From Pyrocephalus nanus (Eukaryota > Chordata > Aves > Passeriformes > Tyrannidae): a DNA stretch of 64,000 bases. The notes under the pieces are model-generated. The model saw nothing but the letters and a program-made list of their open reading frames with translations. It made no database searches and was not told the DNA's origin. This document shows, piece after piece, positions 36,580-49,980 of this stretch. The position numbers and the translations under genes were made by a program. Location: the NCBI GenBank assembly GCA_038380795.1, contig CM076263.1:6996709-7060708 (forward strand), read 5' to 3'. Numbering within the stretch: the first letter of the stretch is position 1; every line of letters begins with the position of its first letter.

Positions 36580-36800
36580 AACCTAAAAACCTGCGGGGTT
36601 AAGTTAGAATTTTATAGCCCTGTTGGGAAATAACATGGCAGGAGCAGCAGGCTCATCCTACAGATGCATTATATTTTGCGACAAACCCTGGTGCATGCAG
36701 AACATCCATCAATCATGGAGATAATTTTCCATCTCATCAATTATGCAAATTAAACCAGAAAAACTATGTTCAAATAACGCTAAGGGCCTGACATAAACCC
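36580..36800. promoter_or_regulatory. Candidate conserved non-coding element with octamer site
   Basis: Holds a perfect POU octamer ATGCAAAT (36743-36750) directly followed by TAAA, next to ATCAATCATGGAGATAATTT and CATCAATTATGC homeobox-like sites. CpGs survive in CTGCGGGG, TTGCGACA, AACGCTAA and AAGCGAGG. No open frame. Motif clustering supports a regulatory role, but conservation was not checked. Confidence 0.35.
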
Positions 36801-37048
36801 AGGAAAGCGAGGCAGCTTGGAGCGAAGGTTGAAATCCTACTCTCCCTTTGCCCTGCCTTGCACTGGCTTTTCAGAAGACACACTGCACACGACTGCCGTG
36901 GCAAAGTCGTCTTTTTGTTCCTGCCAGCAGCTTAAGCATCAGCAAACCATGTCTTGGCTCCTTGAGGAACAGAGTCTTGGATTCCTTTGACTGGTATTCA
37001 ATGTCTATTCTCTCCAGCCTGATTAAGGCCAGAACCCACCTAAGGCGG

Positions 37049-37081
37049 TTGTAGGGAATGTTGTAGGGAATGTAGGGAATG
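37049..37081. repeat. Three-copy tandem of TGTAGGGAATG
   Basis: Three adjacent units (TTGTAGGGAATG, TTGTAGGGAA, TGTAGGGAATG) of 10-12 bp: a recent short tandem duplication. Confidence 0.85.
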
Positions 37082-38376
37082 GCACTGAATACTGTGATGC
37101 AGATGAACTACAACCCACTCACTGGGTTTATGAGGTCAGAGGATGGGGGCAAAACCCTCAGCTCTCAGCAGCTGAGGTTATCACCCAGAGAAATCCCAAC
37201 AGAATGAAACTCCTCCTGTGCGGTGGTCCCACACCTCTCACATAGTTTTTCTCTGCCATGACGTGACTTAATGAATTGAGTCACACTTGGGGAGAGGAAA
37301 TTCATCCATTTTGAAAGACTGGTGTTGGGCTCACACAGGTGGCAGCCACTTCCCCCATGAAGACATTCTCATCCTCCTCACCGATATTCCACAAAGGCAG
37401 GGTAGCACAGCACGAGTGAAATATCTCAGAGCTCAAAGCTCAAAGTGACAGGAATGACAGTGGATAAGACATTTGTTAGCTTTTCAGGGCTTTGAAGCAA
37501 TCTCACAATCAAAACTGCTGTCTTCTCGTTGATGCCACGTTGTCACCATAAAGCCTAGAGGAACTAAAAACAGGAATGCGGACAGTGTAAAGTAACTGCA
37601 AAGTCATGGAATGAGGAAGTCTCACCAATATCATGGTTATTATTATTAAAATATTAAAAATATTCACTGTGCTGGGCTTCATCTTCCTAAATTTTGTTTA
37701 AAACTTCAAAATCAAGACAGTGATCTCTTTGGATTGAATACGTGCATCTGCAGGGTGGACATCTGTACCCGAACAAATCTCTCTTGGCTGCCTCTATAGT
37801 CAACAGTGAGTTAGGCAGTATGGTCAGTGGAGTTTGAACAAGATTCATTTCAGCCTAGAAGTTCCATCTTTTCACAAGAATTTTATCCTAAGTAGTAGTG
37901 ACTATAATGATGAAATCTCAGTTTCCCTGAACACTGTTTGGACAATGTCTCAAATATTCACACCTACCCTATAAAACCTGCTATTAGTTAGGATACATAT
38001 CATGACTGTTCCAGATCTGAAGCATCCAGTTTTAAGCACTCTCAGAGTTATTTGAAACTACAAAGAGAGCATGACAGTGATTGTGGGATCCCTTTGTTTC
38101 TGCAGCACTCTACTCTTGGAAATTTGAACATTTTTCCAGTTTCCAGACAACTTATTAGTTTCCATCAACAGTAGAATGACACCATCTCAGGTTGTATATA
38201 GAGCAGCTTTATTGCAAGAGTAGTCAAAATAAAATGTACAGAGAAGTAAATGTTATCCAGCAAAAAAGAAAATATTTGCAGGCAGAAGGAAAAAACAGTA
38301 GTTCCCTTGCCAAAGGACATAATGTTTGTTAATTCCAAATGCAAGCATCTTAAGACAAAAATCCTTTTAAAAAGCA
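37082..38376. other. Unassigned non-coding stretch
   Basis: No gene or transposon recognised. A TTATTATTATTAAAATATTA-like AT-rich simple stretch occurs at 37637-37665. Confidence 0.5.
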
Positions 38377-38405
38377 CTCTATCTATCTATCTATCTATCT
38401 ATCTC

Positions 38406-38466
<61 letters not shown>

Positions 38467-38467
38467 T
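38377..38467. repeat. (TATC)n tetranucleotide microsatellite
   Basis: About 22 units of ATCT/TATC over 90 bp with one interruption (CTCT near 38403-38407), which splits it into about 6 and about 15 perfect units. It is read through by a 159-codon plus-strand frame as a YLSI repeat, which is an artefact. Long nearly pure arrays of this kind are usually length-polymorphic. Confidence 0.97.
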
Positions 38468-41400
38468 TTTTCTACCTACCAGAAAACTCAGGAAAAATAT
38501 AGACATTCAGAGAGATTACTTTTATCAGTACACCCACACCACAAAACTCATTTTATCCTCCAAATTATTACTAGTGAAGCTCTTTGGTTGGCTTTTTCCT
38601 CTTGTACCTCTGTTTCTGTTCACAAATGCATGGCTTGTGCTCCCCGTTGGTTACACTCCACATTTGGTATGCGACCACCAGCTCTTAAATGTGAGTGAAG
38701 AACTCTACTCCGCTGATTTGTGTCAGTGAAGCTGTGTTTGGGAGATAATTGTTCACTGGGTTTATTTATTACAGTCACTCTCACAGGATCTGCATCACAG
38801 TATGGTCACAGCATGTCTCTGGAAATAAAGCAAAATGAATTGTATAAATAAATCGGGTACATTAACTCAACATGAGCTTTACAGGACCAATATAGTCAAT
38901 AGAACATACTAGTAAAAGTGACAGGACATTATATATTCAATGACACATGCTAACAAAGGCAACCAGAAGCATTTATTCCATAGAGCATCCAAATATCATG
39001 TAGAGACAGGGGAAGTTTGAGTCACATCCAATTAAAATGGCTTGTTTCTGGCAGGTCAACTGCACTTGACAGATGTCCTCATATACAGCAGCACCTTGCA
39101 ATGATCTTTGTACCCAGCCCAACTCATCTCTCATTAGCGAGACATTTCATTACCAGTCTGTGGGACCATCCTCTCAGCATTGCTGATTCTTGTCTGCCCA
39201 GCAGAAATGCTGCCTAAGCCAAGAGCTTCCTGTAGGTGACTGTCTAGCCAGAGAGTGAACTTGGCATCCAGTAAAACTCACCTACTCGAGAGGCACCTGA
39301 GGCACTTGCAGTCACATTTCCTGAATATTACCCACTGCTCTCTTTTTGTTTGTTTGTTTGTTTGTCTGTCCCTCCTTCCCCTACTCTTTACCTCAGGAAA
39401 ACCTCCCAGAAGGACTCTGATACCTATTTTTCCTTGTGGAGAAGCTGACAGTAAGATTTTCTCTGCTGACTGGAGAGCATGAGAACAGGGAAAGGAAGAT
39501 ATAAATGTTCTCTTTCTCTGGGAAAAAATCCCACTCTTCTTTACATAACTCTGTCCAGTTATGTAAAGAGTTACCACAGGAAAGAAGGGGGAACTTCCCA
39601 AGTGCTTGTTTGTCAGGTAGAAATACACATTACCTCTGCAATGACTTATTACTACATTCAAAAATACAGGCATACTGAGGTGGTTCTTTGCATCTACAGG
39701 ACTTTTTCAAAAGAACTTAGTTCTGGGAGAGCTGCCAGTGACCACAGTAGCACCCCCACATGCACCAGCAAATTAAATAAGAAAAGAGCCGATTTGTGCA
39801 TTGGTTTTGCCAGAATGCTGGAGGGTCCATATAGTTTAGCTAGTAGACCATAAAAAGTACTTAGCAGTTCTTTCATTCTCTTTCTTCATACTCAGCTTGA
39901 TTCTCTCAGCCACAGGTTTTAATTAGACAAAAAATTTGTTTTGACTGTTTTCAGGCCATGAAAATTTTGTAGAAGTAGAACAGAAGTGATTACGGACTCA
40001 GTGAAGGAGTGGATGGTAGTACAGTAAAGGAAGTTTGTCTATGTGCACAAATGTACTAATTGTAGTTGACATAACTCAGGTGGAAATAAAAGCATCAAAA
40101 ACATCCTGCTGCAGCTCCAACCAGGAAAAATGCATAATTTTATGTTATTTAGAAAGCACACAAATTACATGCAGCATAGTTTAATCTCACTTTTTCCCAT
40201 TCCTTTCTTTTTTTCATTATTCCTTTTAAGAAGCGGTTAGCATTTGATTCACAGACTGATGAGCAATGATATGATTTCAAGGATTGCATTTCCATTGTTA
40301 CTAATGTATACCACAGTATTAAGCCCAGGGAAATCTTTATCCCATAAATTAATTAACAGCTCAGTGAGTCACCTGTTAGGTAGATGTCCACGACTGACAT
40401 TCTCCATTTGACATCTCTGCTACCTCCAACACTCTTCCCTCACACATCCACTTTCACCAAGTCCAGAGGCACCTGCTCTTCAGCACACCATTAAGCTGAT
40501 TCCTACTTCTACATCCTTTTAACCAAATGATACCACACATCCCTTTCATTAGAAAGTCTTCCCAGAGCCACTACTGCTGGTGAAATCAACCTGTGATTTA
40601 TGTTCATTAACATCATGACTATGAAATTTTTCACCCTAGCACTGTCCTTTTCAAGCAATAAAAAGTGAATGACTTCCACCAAAAACTCTTTTGTCACAGC
40701 AACAGGAAAGCCATTTTCTAAAAATGTGGTTACTCTGCCTCAGCTTGGAGCAGAAGTCAATGGATGCAGCTCTCTAGATTTATAAGCATTTCTTAGAATT
40801 AATTTATCTGTGAAGCCTAACGTCTTCAATGTAGTTGTAACTGTCAGATACAAATGATTCAGCTATGCAAGATGAAATCCCAATATATCGATATGTTCTA
40901 CTGTAGAAACAGGTTATTTTTCTTTCCCCTTTTTCCAATATTAGATAACTAAGTCTCCATCCAGATACAAAGAAACAAAAGAAACCACACAATATACCAA
41001 ATAGCTTTCAAATGCAATGTCTAACAGTAGCCTGGCCAATGGGATGAGAAATTCTTATGAGGGCAATGATGGTTTTCAGCATCTTGGCTCTGCATGCTTT
41101 TCCAGACACTCATAACTGTCTCCATTGTCCTGGTGATGTTTGTATCTCTCTGGCCCAAACTGAGACAGGTTCATCCTGTGGTTCTATTCCTTTCTCACAC
41201 TTTTCCTTTGGGTTTTCCTTGGTGGGTTTTTGTTGTTATTTTTCACTTTTTACGCAGTGCAGTTGTGGTAACTGGAGGACTGTAGCAAATAAGATTTAAT
41301 CTTTTTTACTAATTTACAGCAGCAAAGTTAAGATCTCATATTCCAGTTTGTAGGAGGTAATCTTCAGAAATGAAATTTGCTGAACTTTCATTTTGTATCC

Positions 41401-43316
41401 TTCTTATGTCAGATGCAAGAAGGAGATGGAGCACCTTGTATCCCCTTCTGTAAGAGTCTAAGATTAGATGGAAAAGATATTGCTCATATTTCCATTTCAT
41501 TTTCATTTGTTCCAGCTTTTGAGGTCAGTTTGTCTTCTGTCATTCCACACACATCAACAGTGAACCATGAAGCCTAAAGGGTTTTGGAAAAGCTACCCCC
41601 CTGATTTTAGCATCTCCATAGCAAATATGTGGCATATGCAAAACAAAGGTTCAGTTCTGTGTAGCTGTGATGTTAGTCAGTGTGTAGATTGAACTCTTCT
41701 GAAGGCCAAATAAAACAACTGAACACATCAGTCACAGAAAGGCATAGGAAAAGTTTTCAAGGAGAGGTACTCATCACTTCAAGCAGTGAAGTCACGATAA
41801 CTCGGAATGGGAAGGGGCAAACTGAAGATGTGGCGTTCTTGTCAGCACCAAATAAATTGCAATTAAAAGAAGGCTGAAAATTAAGAAAACCACAGAGAGA
41901 ATATTATAATTATGAGATTTTCTTTTGATGGTGGAAGAATGGTCCATCCAGAGAAGTGGCAAAGCCTCTTCTGATTATCTTGTCTAATTTGAAATGGTAT
42001 TGGACAAAGTAGCTAATTTCTGGTAACAACAAGCTGTGCTGAAACTTAGGCAAGTTAAATTATTCTAATGGGCTTTGGGGACAGAAAGAGGAAAGAGTCT
42101 ACCATGATGATCAAAGAGTTCTAGTTCGGGCATCACTGTGCAACAAATTGTTCATTAAAACAGTAATTACTTCTGTCTAATCACTATACTTAAACATTTC
42201 TGAGCACCAACAAGAAAAAGTTGAGTTGGCATTTTTCACCCCAATCACCTGCAATGAAAGTGAACTCTGATCTCAGTAGCTACACTGTCCATCTAAAAAT
42301 AGCCCTTCTTGCTCAATCTCAGCATTTACGCAGTCATATCCTGTCTGAGGAAAGTCTGGTGCCACTACCAGCCCATCACTTAATAATGAGGAAAGTGAGG
42401 GAAAAACGTATGGTTAGTGGAGTTGAAGCTATAACAATAATAAATTACTTCCCTTAAAGATTATGATTTTAAGATCAAAACGGACATTATAAACATTCAA
42501 CTATTAAAGTGGCACAGGCTTTGATAACATGTGTTCTCGGGATTTGCATTCTGTACAGCTTATTACTAACACTATTAATAATACTGTTTTGCATTAGAGC
42601 AGCAAATAGAGATCTTAATCAGGGCCTGGAGGCCCCTTTCACTAGATTTCACAAATATATATCCTTAAAACAATGACTAGTTTCAGACCTACAGCTTTAC
42701 AGGTTTGGGTGGGATTTATCTCACCTTTCACTATCTAAAAGCAGGGATCACAAGGTTGCAAAATGAGCATGACTGTCCTAGTTAGCAGCAGACAAGCTGT
42801 GTTTCTGTCAGCCGCAACTTACTGGGCTTCTGCAAGGAAATAATCATGTGGTTAAGGATATCCAGGGACTGAGATAATATGCTGTTTCGGGTCTGAGGAC
42901 TTTAAATGTTGTAAATCCTTGAAATGCAGCAGTCTGATTTGTGTGTGTGTGTACTTGAAGAGGTTTGTGTGTCCATCTGCACACATAGAGAAATATATAT
43001 ACAGATGGATATCTTTATATGACTCATTCCTATATTGCCATTCCTTAATGGATGATATTTGCTTCTTTTGAAACCATCCCTGACTAGTGTATCAATCCAT
43101 ATTATGTAGACATCACTGAAAGAGGCATAACAAGAAGCAATGGCTTGAATCCTAAAAAGAAAACATTTAGCTTAGACATTAGTTAAAAAAATTCCTAATG
43201 ATAAGGCCAATTAGGCATCAGAATGAGGCACTGGGGGTGTTTTCAGAGGAGGTTAAAAAAGAGACTTACATCAGGGGTGGGAAAGAAAATTATGCCTGTA
43301 ATAAAAGTGTTTCAGG
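38468..43316. other. Unassigned non-coding stretch between the two GATA/TATC arrays
   Basis: Contains a (TTTG)n microsatellite at about 39344-39365 and short TAATTAATT-rich sections at 40340-40370 and 42540-42600. A (GT)6 run lies at 42941-42952. The frames at 39278-39673 (131 codons, minus) and 39479-39853 (124 codons, plus) overlap on opposite strands and show no domain. No CR1 or LTR recognised. Confidence 0.45.
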
Positions 43317-43317
43317 G

Positions 43318-43389
<72 letters not shown>

Positions 43390-43450
43390 GATAGATAGAT
43401 AGATAGATAGATAGACAGACACACAGACATGTTTGTGTGTGTGCACGTGT
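43317..43450. repeat. (GATA)n microsatellite with TG-rich tail
   Basis: About 24 units of GATA/AGAT between 43317 and 43415 with one frame-shifting interruption (GATGATAG near 43388-43394). The array then passes through GACAGACACACAGACA into a TGTGTGTG segment. A minus-strand frame translates it as YLSI repeats and is not a gene. The motif is the reverse complement of the array at 38377-38467. Confidence 0.97.
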
Positions 43451-46400
43451 GCATACGTATATGTGACATGCATGAACATCATTATGTACTTTGTATATAT
43501 GTTTACACATGTATTCACATATATGTACAGATTTGTATAAAAAATAGGCCCTACATGAATTGGCCCACTAAATATTTGTAAAATATAACCTACAAAATCA
43601 AGTAAAGCTGATGCTTTTATTTGTCTGCCAACCTGACTGTTCCAGAGCTTTTTTTTGTACTTGATAAAAAGCAAAGTTTATGGAGTTTGAATGAAGTGTA
43701 GTGAAGCAGCACCTGTAGCTCTTCTTCAGTGTTTAAGGGCACTCTTAGTCCTACAGCAGCTCTGTTAGAAATCTCCTAGTTTGACCTTCAGTATTTGCCC
43801 ACATCAGTGCTGTAAGCCCTGCTTGCTTACCATCGCTGAGACAGCCCTCTGTTATTTGACTTACTGGCCCTGTTCCTCTCTATCTTTTCTTTCTTCGAGA
43901 ATGGGGTTCCCTTCTCTCCCTTTTTTCCTCTCTCTGGGATGGAGGCAAGTATAGACAGAGAAACATTTTCTCTGCAATTCAGAAGTAGGTATTAGAGGAG
44001 TAGCTAAGGAAGCATGATGAAGCACACCACTCTACATGACTTTACAGTAGGAAGCAACTTTCATATAGATTTTATGTATCTGTTAAGGTTACCACTCTTT
44101 GTGCCCAAGCTTCATTGTGGTCTTTATGAAACAATTTTGTAATCTTGGCATGTTTAGTGATACCAAGACAGGTCAAAAAGGTGTTGCAAGGTGTGAAGGA
44201 GGTGCTTTTATGCACCTGCTTCAGCATAACTTCCATCTGAAAATGCCCAAATGGGACCTATTCCAATTCCATCCAGTTCCAGCTCAGCTTCAAGGCTCAG
44301 GATGTTGAACAAATCTTTCCTGGCCTAGCCAAACATGTAAACGCATGCTACACTTCAGGGCTAGAGTAAATCCTGTTGGTTTCCAATGGAAAATGAGCAA
44401 AGCTGGTCACAAAAAAAGCAAAAAAGTGGGGTGCCCCAGGCCACAGAAATTTGCATCAGAACCAGAGCTAATTCCAAACCTTTCCAAACCCCAAAATATT
44501 GCCATAACTGCTGGAAGGCACATGTTATGCTACAGGAAAGGGCCAGGTTGTTTGACTATGATCAACATTGAGTATGTCCAAAAGTCCCAGTTGTGACAGC
44601 ATAGTGGGAAGATGCAGGAAGAAAGTTCTGCTTACCTTAAATCAATCCCTTTCCCTGAAAATGAGATGGGCCATGTAGATGCTCATGGCATTCCTAGACA
44701 TCTTTCCTAAACAGCCAGCCTTTCCATGCCAGTGGAATCTGATGCCCATCACTGCTTCACTCTGGTTTTCTTGGAAAAAGGAGAGGCAAAAAAAAAAAAA
44801 TCTCTGGATGGTAGCCTCTGGCACTCAGCTCTTTGTATTTCCCTCATTTACTCTTCCCAACTCTCTTCTCTTCTTTCCATTTCTTTTGGACTGTAAGTTT
44901 CATTCCAGCTGGAAAAGACCAAAACACAACTATTTGGATACGCACAGAAAAGGCCACCACTGTCAAGTCAAAAAAAAAGACATACAGAAAAAAAAACACA
45001 CCTTTGGGCTCTGCCAGACTGAATACTGGGTCTATTTCTGTGTGCACATGCATAGGGAACACTCATACACATGGGCACGTGTCCACAGGTGCCATTTAAT
45101 ATTTCAAAGCAGAAACAAACAGGCTTCACATTTCTTGTCCTTGTCGTGGGGAACACCCAGCCCTAGTGCACTGGTGTCCTCCATCAGCATATTCAGTGAG
45201 CAGTAACAGTGTCTCCTCTACAATATTTTCCAGCAGTTTGCCTGTATTCCTTGCTAATCCAGAGGAATATGGTGAGACATGGACAAAGCCAAGTCAAGCC
45301 ACTTGGCCTCCTTTCTGGGACTGGCAAAAAGGATGTGAATTTGCTGAGGGAGGTTTTGGGAATACTCTTCCTCTGAAAATTAAGCTGAGTTATAGGATGC
45401 TAGCCTAGTGTCATCTTTGGATTAAGTTCTCTGTTAGAACAGAGCTTTGTGCCACCTAATCCAAACAGTGATTCCTCTACCATAGATCAGAGATGTGCAG
45501 CCTTGGTCCATGAGCTTCCCTGCACTGAGGCAGCCTGAGAACCTGGGAGATCTTTATATCCTTAACAGTTACTACATTTATCTTATGACAGATGCTTTCT
45601 TCCTTGAAGTGTTTGTTTAGGCTGGTGTAGATCCAGCAATCAGTGATGGTGTTACAGATTTACATCTCAGCAGCACATAGTCCTGCCATGGGAGACGAAA
45701 TTCAGGGTGGGCTTCAAAGAGTGCATGGGTATCATAGGAAGCCTTAGAAAGGATGGATTTGTCCAGATTGACAGGTTTGTTTTACTGCTTACCTGTAATA
45801 CCTGCACAACAAATATATTTCAGAAGGAAACTGTGGGATTAATTTCATCACCACATTTTCTATAATTCCCTGACAGGAGCTAGAGAGTTTTCTGTATTTA
45901 TGAGTAAAAGTGATGGAGACAGGTGACTTTGGGGCAGTATAAAAGCTGGGAAGCAGAGGTCTTATACAGCTTTGCATGATGAGACCACTGCATGGTTTCC
46001 TCCTGCAGACAACTCTTCTGCCAGCTTGCAAGGCATGGCCTATACTTCACTCACACTCTAACCCACAGGGGCCAGCTTCGGCAAGATACTTCTGTTTTTC
46101 CTTCTCCCAAAATCATATTGTGAAGAACCCATGAGAAACCACAGTGAAAGCTGCAAATTTGCCCAGTGCTTCAGTATGCAGGCAGTGGCTCACCTCAGAG
46201 TGTTTCTTTTCAGCACAAAGTGAGACTTCTGAAATGGCCTAATAAAATTTTTCTTCCCCTCCCCGCCCATTTGGGTTCATGTGGACCCAAAAGAGGAGCA
46301 CTTCACTCTGACAGAGAACTAATTACACCCCACTGCCCAACACTGCAGTCCTTCTGCTGCATATTTACTTTCCATAAGGAAGATTAATAGGCAAACCCTG

Positions 46401-48217
46401 CCTTAGCTGGGGTCTTTACTTTGGTTTCTTTTCCCTCTGTCTTTAGTGTTATTTTCTGTAATAAATATTTTAAATTATTTGGGAACCTGGTAAATTAGAT
46501 TTGGTTATAGTGCCATTTAAAATAACAAAATAAATGTGCTGAACACTGCTTAAGAAAGAGCTAGACCGTGTCTTGCCAAACTCTGACAGGGCTAAGCTCT
46601 GAGAAACTCAGATGATCTGTTGTTTTAGTAATGGAAGAGCTGAGGTCTCTAGATACAGATTTTTTCAAATAATGATTATGATACCCTGTATTTGCCTAGT
46701 CCATTCCACTCCAGCATTCCCTATAGCATATCCCAAATGTCTTGTCAACGCCCAAAGCACAGATTCTTTATTCCTATTCAGCTAAATCTTTCTTCTCTGC
46801 CATGGGCTTTGCTTGAGTTAAGACTTCAAACCATGCTCCTATGTACACTCTGGTTTTGCTTTATAAGGTACTCAGAGGCAATTTCCTTCGGGATGTAATA
46901 CATCAGCTGTTTCAGCAAGGGAAAGCCACATATCTGCCAAGGGGTCTGCTCTCCAGCTGCTATAAGTCAATGGAGATGCTCCACTGGGCAGAAGAGGAAT
47001 CCCTTAAACATGACGTGAGGAACAAAGCAGGGAAGCCTTTGCAGACTGCATAGTAAGGGCTTTTTTGTGTTAATTTTCCTCCTGGCCAACAAGCCACCTG
47101 CCTAGAAGACCTGCCAAAAGGCCTGAGGGGATTTAGGTAATTCAATTTGGACAATATCTTCCACCTTGGCTTGAGCTGGTAGGAAAACTTGCACGTTTTT
47201 GATTAATTTTTTTCCCCTCTCAAAAGCTTGTATTCCAAATAGGCATTGCAGAAATATACTTGCTGAAGTTCTTGCAATAGTAAACTCCTTTTTTTCGTCA
47301 ACCTTCTCTCAGCCTGAGAAATAGTGTCAGTATTTTCCTCTCCCTCAGCCAGTTTAAGCCCCTTTGTTTAAGGCCAGATGTCCTCCAAGGAGAGAATGCA
47401 AAGCCCAGGAAGACCGATGAGCAGCATTTGGCTGTTTGCAGAGCAGCGTCAGGCATCAATAGGCTCTGTGAGGGGGAACAGGCAAAAGCAGTCTCCAATG
47501 TCTCACACTTCTCCCTCCTGCTTTCATCCATTTCTGAGTAAAACCTCTTTTTTAACACAGATTAATTGCTACTGCAAAAAGCACCGATAGAGACATTTAG
47601 TTGACCCCAGTGCACAAATCAACTTCACTGGGATGGAACTGGAATAAAAAAGTAAAAGCCTCAGAAGGGTGATCTTACACAATGCCTTCAGCAAGTCCTC
47701 AGGACAGCTGGCTTTTGGCACATCCCTGTCACAGCCAGGGCCTGCACCAGTTTGGAAAGAAGGGCAGTCTGTGCTTTATCCACATCTGCACAGTGAGCTG
47801 GAGAGGATGTGACACTGTGGGTGGAAGAAAATTTCGTTTCTTGTATTCCTCTCTCTCTCCTCACTCTCACAGAAAAGGAAACCCTATGACAGGTCAAATA
47901 GAAAAGCTTCCCCACATCTTTTTCAGGTGTTAGGATAGGCATCCTCTTCTGGAAATATTCCCCAGAATGGTCTGTCCGTCGGCCAAATAAGAAATGTCAC
48001 GTTGCCTGTCCTGTCTCTGGTTTCTTAAGGGCCAGTACAGCTACAAACACTTCCTGCTGTCATGTCACCTCAAATTGTCACCCTTCTCGTCTCAGAAATG
48101 CAAATCACTGCAAACCCAAGTGCTGACCTGTCATTCCCCTGATATACCAGGGAGCAAATGATACGGACATCTGCATTCTTGTCTGCTGCCACCTCTGCCA
48201 CAGTTTGCTGCAGAGGG
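43451..48217. other. Unassigned non-coding stretch, 43.5-48.2 kb
   Basis: No transposon recognised. Frames of 175 codons (plus, 44679-45206), 86 codons (minus, 47298-47558) and smaller lack domains. The 175-codon frame runs through several A-rich stretches (44788-44801, 44971-44998), giving Lys runs typical of non-coding DNA. A TTTAAATTATTTGG-type AT-rich island occurs at 46440-46530. Confidence 0.45.
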
Positions 48218-48236
48218 AAAAAAAAAAAAAAAAAAA
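48218..48236. repeat. Poly-A run (A19)
   Basis: Nineteen consecutive A on the plus strand. No recognisable retroposed body is attached. Confidence 0.9.
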
Positions 48237-49964
48237 CAACATAGATATCTTTTTTATAGCCCTTCTTATAACTCTCCTTTCATCTTGCAGCTTGGGTGAA
48301 TCTGGAGCCTATTGGAAGCTCTGTGGTTACTAACTGAGCCAAACAAACTTCAGAGGGAATAAAAAGGGTTGTGCAGGATTTCAGGAGTCTCCCCCCACCT
48401 TTGCTGAACCAAAGCTCACCCCTCCCACTATATGTTGGATCCTGGGGTTTGATGCAGCTTTCCACAGGCAGTCAAGCAATTTAGTCTCAGATTCAAAGTT
48501 TAGAGCATTTTTGAGGGTATAAGAAACCAGTAGAGGAACTTAAACACACAGAGACACAGACCCTTGTGTGATTGAAACTAGCTTACAGCTAGTGAAATAA
48601 TACCTCTGAATGCCTGTGCTTCCCTTAGGTTTCCTTCATGCTGCTGGGAATATGCAACATATTAGTTATGTTCTCATTAGTGTAGCTTGGAGATGTGTTT
48701 GTGTTCTCCATTTAGCTCTGCCTTTTTTTATCTGGTTCTCTGTAGCTCCACACTCATGCTGAGCAGGATCAAACCCTTCATTGTTGGGCAGGAATGTGGG
48801 AGAGGAATTACAACTGCCTTTTGTAGGACAGGAGCACCGCTGTCCTCATCAGGAATCCCCATGCTGGGATAATGAATGAAAGGACTGGATATATGCTCCA
48901 TTTGAATATGTCTTTGCCCTCATTTGCCCTTTCCCATGTGCTCAGGGGGAACTAACTCAGTGGCCTTTGGAAACTGGAGTTAGGGGACAAGTGACACAAG
49001 CAGATACTCAGTATGCCGACAGCAGCTAAGGCATGCCTTTTTTTTTTTTTTTAATGAAAGTTGTGTTGGAAATCCAGCAATGTTTGTTCCTAATTCAGGG
49101 CCCAACAGAAGCACCGGAGTCTAGTTTCTCCAAGACATAGCTTGACACTTCTGATCTGCTTACATCTCATCAGCAAAGCAGTGTTAAATCTGGCCAAGGC
49201 AGAACAGGGAATGCTTCAGGGGGAGAAACACTGCTACTGTAGAAATCAGACTTGGTCATTGACTGTACACCACTTCCCTAGCATACTTCTCCAGGACAGC
49301 ACTGGGAACACTTCTAGGGTGTAAACCACAAGTCCTAGGTAGTGCTTCAAAGGCCTCTCTTTTCATATTCTTTATGATCTGAACTATGCTCCAGCTAGGG
49401 CTATTGTGTTTTACCAGCTGTATGTGCAATGGCATCGAGTATTTTTCTTTATTTTCCTGCAAAAACATACAGAACTATAATACCTTACAGTGTATATCTT
49501 CTGATGCCCTGCCACAGAAGCATCCACATTTTTCAGGAGTTGATCCTCTGAGTAAGGAGTTTCAGTCTGAAGGAAAGAAAAGCTCAGGGACTGCCTCAAC
49601 CCATATAATTTGTGAATGCAGCTATGGGTAACTCTTGCACCCGAGAAACCCTTCAAGCTTGATCCATGTAAGGAATGCGTGCATCTGTCTTCACTAAAAA
49701 ACATTTTGAGGTTTGGGAGTTTATTTCTGCTCCAAAAGTATTTGCTAACAGCTCCATGCAGGCAGCCTGAATGATACCCAGGACATAGCATCATGCTAAA
49801 AACATAGGGAAAGAGAAAAGCCAACACTGGAGGTCTGCAGAACAAAGCGGCCCATTTCCTCCCCTTTTCCAAACACTTTGCACTCTCACATATGCAATCT
49901 TAAGTTTGCATGTTGTTATCTCAAGACCAGTCTCTGTGGGTGTTCCAGTTTATCCTGCATAGTT
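48237..49964. other. Unassigned non-coding stretch
   Basis: Contains a T15 run (49038-49052) and a 153-codon minus-strand frame (49411-49872) without domain or coherent composition. A splice-acceptor-like string at about 48272-48289 lies 70 bp before an AATAAA (about 48358), but nothing else supports an exon there. Confidence 0.45.
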
Positions 49965-49980
49965 AAAAAAAAAAAAAAAA
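49965..49980. repeat. Poly-A run (A16)
   Basis: Sixteen A followed by an A/C-rich stretch (caaaccatacacaaacaaaa). It may be a decayed retroposon tail, but no body is identifiable. Confidence 0.85.

Noticed and set aside
38250..38729. 159-codon frame with YLSI repeats (and the 120-codon minus frame at 43312-43674)
   Set aside because: The repeats are translations of the TATC/GATA microsatellites, not protein repeats.
44679..45206. 175-codon plus-strand open frame
   Set aside because: Reads through several poly-A stretches giving Lys runs. No domain and no splice support.
48272..48365. Acceptor-like TCTCCTTTCATCTTGCAG followed 70 bp later by AATAAA, as in a short terminal exon
   Set aside because: The frames after it close within about 15 codons and no partner exon is seen. 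Both motifs are frequent by chance.
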